Assembly: GCA_022792815.1 (NCBI GenBank)
Contig: JAAWBS010000046.1
Span: 38,779 to 102,778, forward strand
Reading direction: 5' to 3'
Source: Hungatella sp.
GTDB taxonomy: Bacteria; Bacillota; Clostridia; Lachnospirales; Lachnospiraceae
DNA length: 64,000 nt
Shown here: piece by piece, positions 60,454 through 64,000 of the stretch
How the letters are laid out: each line of letters opens with the position of its first letter
Numbering within the stretch: the stretch's first letter is position 1
Made by a program: the position numbers and the translations under genes
The notes under the pieces: model-generated
Databases searched by the model: none
The model's input: only the letters and a program-made list of their open reading frames with translations
Told to the model about the DNA's origin: nothing

Positions 60454-61974
60454 ATGGGGCATATACTGAAGAGAATCACAAGTATTTTTCTGTCGTCTAT
60501 CCTGACGATCCATCTGGGTGCCATAACCTCTTACGGCAAACCGGACTGGCCTGCAGATACAGGAATCATGGCTGAGGCGGGGATCGTCATTGATGCGGAC
60601 TCGAAGGCGGTTCTCTTCGGACAGAAGATCCATGTGCCCCTGCCGCCGGCCAGCATCACCAAGCTTCTCACCGCCCTGATCGTGGTGGAGAATGCAGAGA
60701 TGGATGAGACGGTAACCTTTTCCCACGATGCGGTTTATAATGTGGAGGCCGGAAGCGGCAATAAACTGGCTCTGGATGAAGGAGATCAGATCTCCGTGAA
60801 AGACTGCCTTCACATGATGCTCCTTCTGTCCAGCAACCAGTCGGCCAATGCTCTGGCCGAACATGTGGCGGGCAGCCGGGAGGCGTTTGTGGAGATGATG
60901 AATCAGAAGATCGGAATGATCGGATGCACGGAAAGTCACTTTGCCAACCCATCTGGCCTAAACGACGATAATCAGTATGTCACTGCCTATGACATGGCTT
61001 TGATTGCGGCTGCAGCCTTTGAGAACGAGAGCGTGTTTCAGATCAGCTCCACGAAAAAATATACCATAGGCCCCACCATCAATAATCCGGAAGGCGCCAA
61101 TATCAGTATGGGGCATAAGATCCTGATGGCGGAGAACCAGAGTAACCAGTATTACTGTGAGGGGGCGGTGGCAGGAAAGACAGGGTTTACCTCCATCGCC
61201 GGCAACACGCTGGTGACCTATGCGACGAGAGAAGGAAGAAACCTGCTCTGTGTGATCTTAAAGGGCAGTCAGCCTCAATATTACCTGGATGGAAAGACCC
61301 TCTTAAACTTTGGGTTTGCCTCTTTTAAAAACGAGAGCATCAAAAATTCGGAGACATTTTTAGGGGAGCAGGACCAGGTGGAGTGCGAGAACGGTACCTA
61401 CCCTGTGTCCCAGCTTCGTATAGAGGATGGGGTGATCACCCTTCCCGCAGGGGCCCAGTTTATGGACGCCCAGAGGACACTCATGACACAGCTGCCCAAG
61501 AACAGTCCCGAGGCGGCAGTGGCCATCCTGCAGTATACCTACCATGACAGGAAGGTGGGCAGTGCCTATCTGTTTGACACCGAATTGGAGGCAGAACTCG
61601 CCGCGGCCAGGGAGAAGGCAGAACGGGATTCTCTGGAGGCGGAGGCGCCGTCTGTAGGAGACATGGATGAGACCGATTCTCTGCCGGAGGAAACTCAGGC
61701 CGAAAAGGAGACAGACAGAGGCGAAGTTCATCTTGATTTGGGACAGATTCTGGGGATCCTCATGGGCATAGGGGTGGCTGCGGCCCTTGGCCTGGCGGTG
61801 TTTGCAGCAGTGCAGAGAAAGCGGCGGGAGCGTCTGGCCCGAGAGTTGCGGCGGCAGAGAAGGAGGCAGAGGCTGGAAGAGATCGGTTACAGTGAGGAGT
61901 CTTTCGAGGAGCTGGTAAAAAAGCGCCGGGGAAGCCAAACCGCATCAAGGAAACAGGAACGAGAGAACGGATGA
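60454..61974 (+). CDS. D-alanyl-D-alanine carboxypeptidase (DacA/DacF-type PBP)
   Basis: A low-molecular-weight penicillin-binding protein that trims the terminal D-Ala of peptidoglycan stem peptides. The 506-residue product has a signal-like N-terminus and the three active-site motifs: Ser67-x-x-Lys70 (PASITKLL), Ser126-Ser-Asn128 (LLSSNQSAN) and Lys242-Thr-Gly (AGKTGFTS). A further domain follows. An acidic stretch (about 390-425), a membrane helix (GILMGIGVAAALGLAVFAAV) and a strongly basic cytosolic tail close the protein. It is longer than typical DacA because of this tail. Confidence 0.9.
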   Translation: MGHILKRITSIFLSSILTIHLGAITSYGKPDWPADTGIMAEAGIVIDADSKAVLFGQKIHVPLPPASITKLLTALIVVENAEMDETVTFSHDAVYNVEAGSGNKLALDEGDQISVKDCLHMMLLLSSNQSANALAEHVAGSREAFVEMMNQKIGMIGCTESHFANPSGLNDDNQYVTAYDMALIAAAAFENESVFQISSTKKYTIGPTINNPEGANISMGHKILMAENQSNQYYCEGAVAGKTGFTSIAGNTLVTYATREGRNLLCVILKGSQPQYYLDGKTLLNFGFASFKNESIKNSETFLGEQDQVECENGTYPVSQLRIEDGVITLPAGAQFMDAQRTLMTQLPKNSPEAAVAILQYTYHDRKVGSAYLFDTELEAELAAAREKAERDSLEAEAPSVGDMDETDSLPEETQAEKETDRGEVHLDLGQILGILMGIGVAAALGLAVFAAVQRKRRERLARELRRQRRRQRLEEIGYSEESFEELVKKRRGSQTASRKQERENG

Positions 61975-62134
61975 GTGATCTGCTGCAGGCAGAGAATTCT
62001 TGGAAGCAGGATTCTTTTTGAAAAAAACGCTGGACTATTTTGACATTTTGTGAGAAAATAAAGACAAGTATGATGTGATAAATTTAACGAGCACAGTACT
62101 TCACAATTATTACTTATTTGAAAGGAGTTTTACA

Positions 62135-62827
62135 ATGATTTATTCACATGAAGTAGAGAAGATGTGCACAGTGGCACAGGGCGTTCATCACGGCGCAGCT
62201 CCAATTCCGGAAGAAGCAAAATGGGTTAAATCCAAACAGGTTTCCGACATCTCCGGCCTGACTCATGGAATCGGTTGGTGTGCTCCGCAGCAGGGTGCCT
62301 GCAAGCTGACCCTGAATGTGAAGGAAGGCATCATCCAGGAGGCGTTGGTGGAGACTATCGGCTGCTCCGGCATGACTCATTCTGCCGCCATGGCATCCGA
62401 GATTCTCCCGGGCTTAACCGTGTTGGAGGCATTGAATACCGACCTTGTATGTGATGCGATCAACACCGCTATGAGAGAGCTGTTTTTGCAGATTGCATAC
62501 GGCAGGACCCAGAGTGCATTCTCAGAGGAAGGTCTGCCTATCGGCGCCGGTCTTGAGGACCTGGGCAAGGGTCTGCGCTCTCAGGTTGGTACCATGTATG
62601 GAACTCTGAAGAAAGGTCCTCGTTATCTTGAGATGGCAGAAGGATATGTAACCGGAATCGCGCTGGATGCAGAAGATCAGATCATCGGCTACCAGTTTGT
62701 AAGCCTTGGCAAGATGACTGATTTCATCAAGAAGGGCGACGATCCCAACACCGCATGGGAGAAGGCAAAAGGTCAGTACGGCCGTGTAGCAGACGCAGTA
62801 AAGATCATCGATCCACGTCAGGAGTAA
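62135..62827 (+). CDS. NifU/IscU-like iron-sulfur scaffold-type protein
   Basis: A 230-residue cytosolic protein resembling IscU/NifU-N scaffolds, found next to GGGtGRT genes in anaerobes. Conserved-looking Cys residues lie in HGIGWCAPQQGACKLTLNV, ETIGCSGMTHSAAMASEIL and LVCDAINTAM. A C-terminal extension (TGIALDAEDQIIGYQFVSLGKMTDFIKKGD) is not part of ordinary IscU. ATG 62135 follows AAAGGAGT; the upstream frame extension is rejected. Its exact role is unknown, and it may serve the neighbouring protein. Confidence 0.83.
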   Translation: MIYSHEVEKMCTVAQGVHHGAAPIPEEAKWVKSKQVSDISGLTHGIGWCAPQQGACKLTLNVKEGIIQEALVETIGCSGMTHSAAMASEILPGLTVLEALNTDLVCDAINTAMRELFLQIAYGRTQSAFSEEGLPIGAGLEDLGKGLRSQVGTMYGTLKKGPRYLEMAEGYVTGIALDAEDQIIGYQFVSLGKMTDFIKKGDDPNTAWEKAKGQYGRVADAVKIIDPRQE

Positions 62828-62828
62828 A

Positions 62829-62898
62829 GCAAAATCTCACGCGAAGCGGGAAATTTTGTGCTATGCAAACGGGGCGAAGCGGAGTTGGCGATTCCCGT
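62829..62898 (+). promoter_or_regulatory. Twin hairpins each showing GCGAAGCGG, between the scaffold and GGGtGRT genes
   Basis: Hairpin 1: CAAAAT (62830-62835) / ATTTTG (62853-62858), with GCGAAGCGG (62841-62849) in its loop. Hairpin 2: ACGGG (62869-62873) / CCCGT (62894-62898), enclosing a second GCGAAGCGG (62874-62882). No T-run follows. The rest of the gap to 62969 is AT-rich with an AGGAGGG site. Confidence 0.45.
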
Positions 62899-62969
62899 CT
62901 AACACGATCTGCGGGATGAAAGATTTGCATTATATTTCTGTATAAATATTCAGGAGGGAAATACATATC

Positions 62970-63980
62970 ATGGCATTATTTGAATCATACGAGAGACGTA
63001 TTAAACAAATTAATGAAGTATTAGCAAGCTATGGCATCGCTTCCATCGAAGAGGCAGAGAAGATCACCAAGGATGCCGGATTAGATGTATATAAGATGGT
63101 AGAGGGCATTCAGCCCATCTGCTTTGAGAACGCGAAGTGGGCTTACACCGTAGGCGCAGCTATCGCCATCAAGAAAAACTGCCGCAAGGCAGCCGACGCA
63201 GCGGCAGCCATCGGAGAGGGCCTTCAGTCCTTCTGTATCCCCGGATCTGTGGCGGACCAGCGTAAAGTGGGCCTGGGCCACGGAAACCTGGGCAAGATGC
63301 TTCTGGAAGAGGAGACCGACTGCTTTGCATTCCTGGCTGGCCATGAGTCCTTCGCGGCGGCAGAGGGTGCCATCGGTATCGCCGAGAAGGCGAACCGGGT
63401 TCGTCAGAAACCTCTCCGCGTGATCTTAAACGGTCTCGGAAAGGACGCTGCTCAGGTTATCGCCAGAATCAACGGCTTTACCTTCGTTGAGACCGAGATG
63501 GATTACTATACCGGCGAGGTGAAGGAAGTATACAGAAAGGCATACTCCGATGGTCCTCGTGCGAAAGTGAACTGCTACGGCGCCAATGACGTGACAGAGG
63601 GCGTTGCCATCATGTGGAAAGAGGGCGTAGATGTCTCCATCACAGGAAACTCCACCAATCCCACCAGATTCCAGCATCCGGTAGCCGGCACCTACAAGAA
63701 AGAGTGTGTGGAGAAGGGCAAGAAGTACTTCTCCGTGGCCTCCGGCGGCGGTACAGGCCGTACCCTGCATCCGGACAACATGGCAGCGGGACCGGCTTCC
63801 TACGGTATGACCGATACCATGGGACGTATGCACTCTGACGCTCAGTTTGCAGGTTCCTCCTCCGTACCGGCTCACGTGGAGATGATGGGTCTCATCGGCG
63901 CAGGCAACAACCCCATGGTTGGCATGACCGTGTCCGTGGCAGTTGCTGTAGAGGAAGCGGCTGAGGCTGGCAAGTTCTAA
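62970..63980 (+). CDS. GGGtGRT-family protein of unknown function
   Basis: A 336-residue cytosolic protein named for its motif, here ASGGGTGRTLHPDNMAAGPASYG in outline (around residue 260). It also has FAFLAGHESFAAAEGAIGIAEKANRVRQKPLR, NGLGKDAAQVIARINGFTFVETEMDYYTGEV and GLIGAGNNPMVGMTVSVAVAVEEA at the C-terminus. No catalytic mechanism is established that I know of. Two conserved-looking Cys positions (QPICFENAKW, SFCIPGSV) could hold a cluster delivered by the upstream scaffold-type protein. The stop is at 63978-63980, just inside the window. Confidence 0.88.
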   Translation: MALFESYERRIKQINEVLASYGIASIEEAEKITKDAGLDVYKMVEGIQPICFENAKWAYTVGAAIAIKKNCRKAADAAAAIGEGLQSFCIPGSVADQRKVGLGHGNLGKMLLEEETDCFAFLAGHESFAAAEGAIGIAEKANRVRQKPLRVILNGLGKDAAQVIARINGFTFVETEMDYYTGEVKEVYRKAYSDGPRAKVNCYGANDVTEGVAIMWKEGVDVSITGNSTNPTRFQHPVAGTYKKECVEKGKKYFSVASGGGTGRTLHPDNMAAGPASYGMTDTMGRMHSDAQFAGSSSVPAHVEMMGLIGAGNNPMVGMTVSVAVAVEEAAEAGKF

Positions 63981-64000
63981 ATATATCTTATTTCAAAAAA

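Noticed and set aside
1..64000. CRISPR arrays, insertion sequences, integrases, prophage genes, tRNA or rRNA genes
   Set aside because: No regularly spaced repeats, transposase or integrase motifs, or tRNA-like T arms other than that of tmRNA were seen; absence by eye is not proof.

Overview
The window looks like chromosomal DNA of a spore-forming anaerobic Firmicute, most likely a fairly GC-rich Clostridia of the Lachnospiraceae type. This rests on gene content, not a database search: an alpha/beta-type SASP, a LysM-GH18 spore-type glycosidase, a T-box threonyl-tRNA synthetase leader, overlapping ispH-rpsA genes, an oxygen-independent cobalamin operon, a tripartite tricarboxylate (TTT) transporter and a NifU-like/GGGtGRT gene pair. 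I see no insertion sequence, prophage, CRISPR array or tRNA gene. Almost every gene is on the + strand. The exceptions are a GH18 gene, an SdpI/ArsR pair and a LysR regulator.

Layout. 1-6.5 kb is housekeeping: pheT (5' truncated by the window edge), eno, secG, rnr, smpB and ssrA (tmRNA). 6.6-8 kb holds two uncharacterised charged coiled-coil proteins. 8-11.5 kb has ilvE and thrS, the latter behind a complete T-box leader with specifier ACC. 11.7-17.8 kb is a fructosamine (fructoselysine-type) operon in the same gene order as Bacillus frlBONMD, followed by a GntR regulator with its own promoter. 17.8-21.3 kb has YitT, DUF523, a spore-type glycosidase and an SdpI/ArsR pair whose promoter carries a 20-bp palindrome. 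21.4-32.1 kb is a carbohydrate island: an alpha/beta hydrolase, a single-chain tandem double LysR regulator, divergent tctC-tctB-tctA, a GH28 enzyme with C-terminal SLH-like repeats, a GH105-like hydrolase and a TIM-barrel isomerase. It reads as uptake and intracellular breakdown of pectin-derived acidic sugars. 32.3-40.6 kb has an HD protein, aspartokinase with a structured leader, a two-domain PPK2, a VOC protein, an HI0933-type flavoprotein, cmk, ispH and rpsA. 40.7-43.9 kb has a lone receiver protein, a PadR/DUF1700/DUF4097/PspC envelope-stress-like operon and a SASP gene.

44-57.6 kb is a long cobalamin operon: cbiDL (fused), cbiF, cbiG, cbiH, cbiJE (fused), cbiT, cobT, cobU, cobS, a short second CobU-like gene, cbiB, cbiP, cbiC. 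A degenerate ThyX-like protein and dihydrofolate reductase follow. Cobaltochelatase, uroporphyrinogen methyltransferase, cbiA and the adenosyltransferase are not in the window. 57.6-62 kb has envelope genes (a PcsB/NlpC-P60-like hydrolase, a MATE transporter, a D,D-carboxypeptidase). The window ends with a NifU-like scaffold protein and a GGGtGRT-family protein, separated by two hairpins that display the same 9-mer.

The strongest candidates for undescribed biology are the TTT/GH28-SLH/GH105 island with its double LysR regulator, the ThyX-like/DHFR pair behind the B12 genes, the NifU-like/GGGtGRT pair with its twin hairpins, and the structured leaders before rnr, the aspartokinase gene and the SASP gene.
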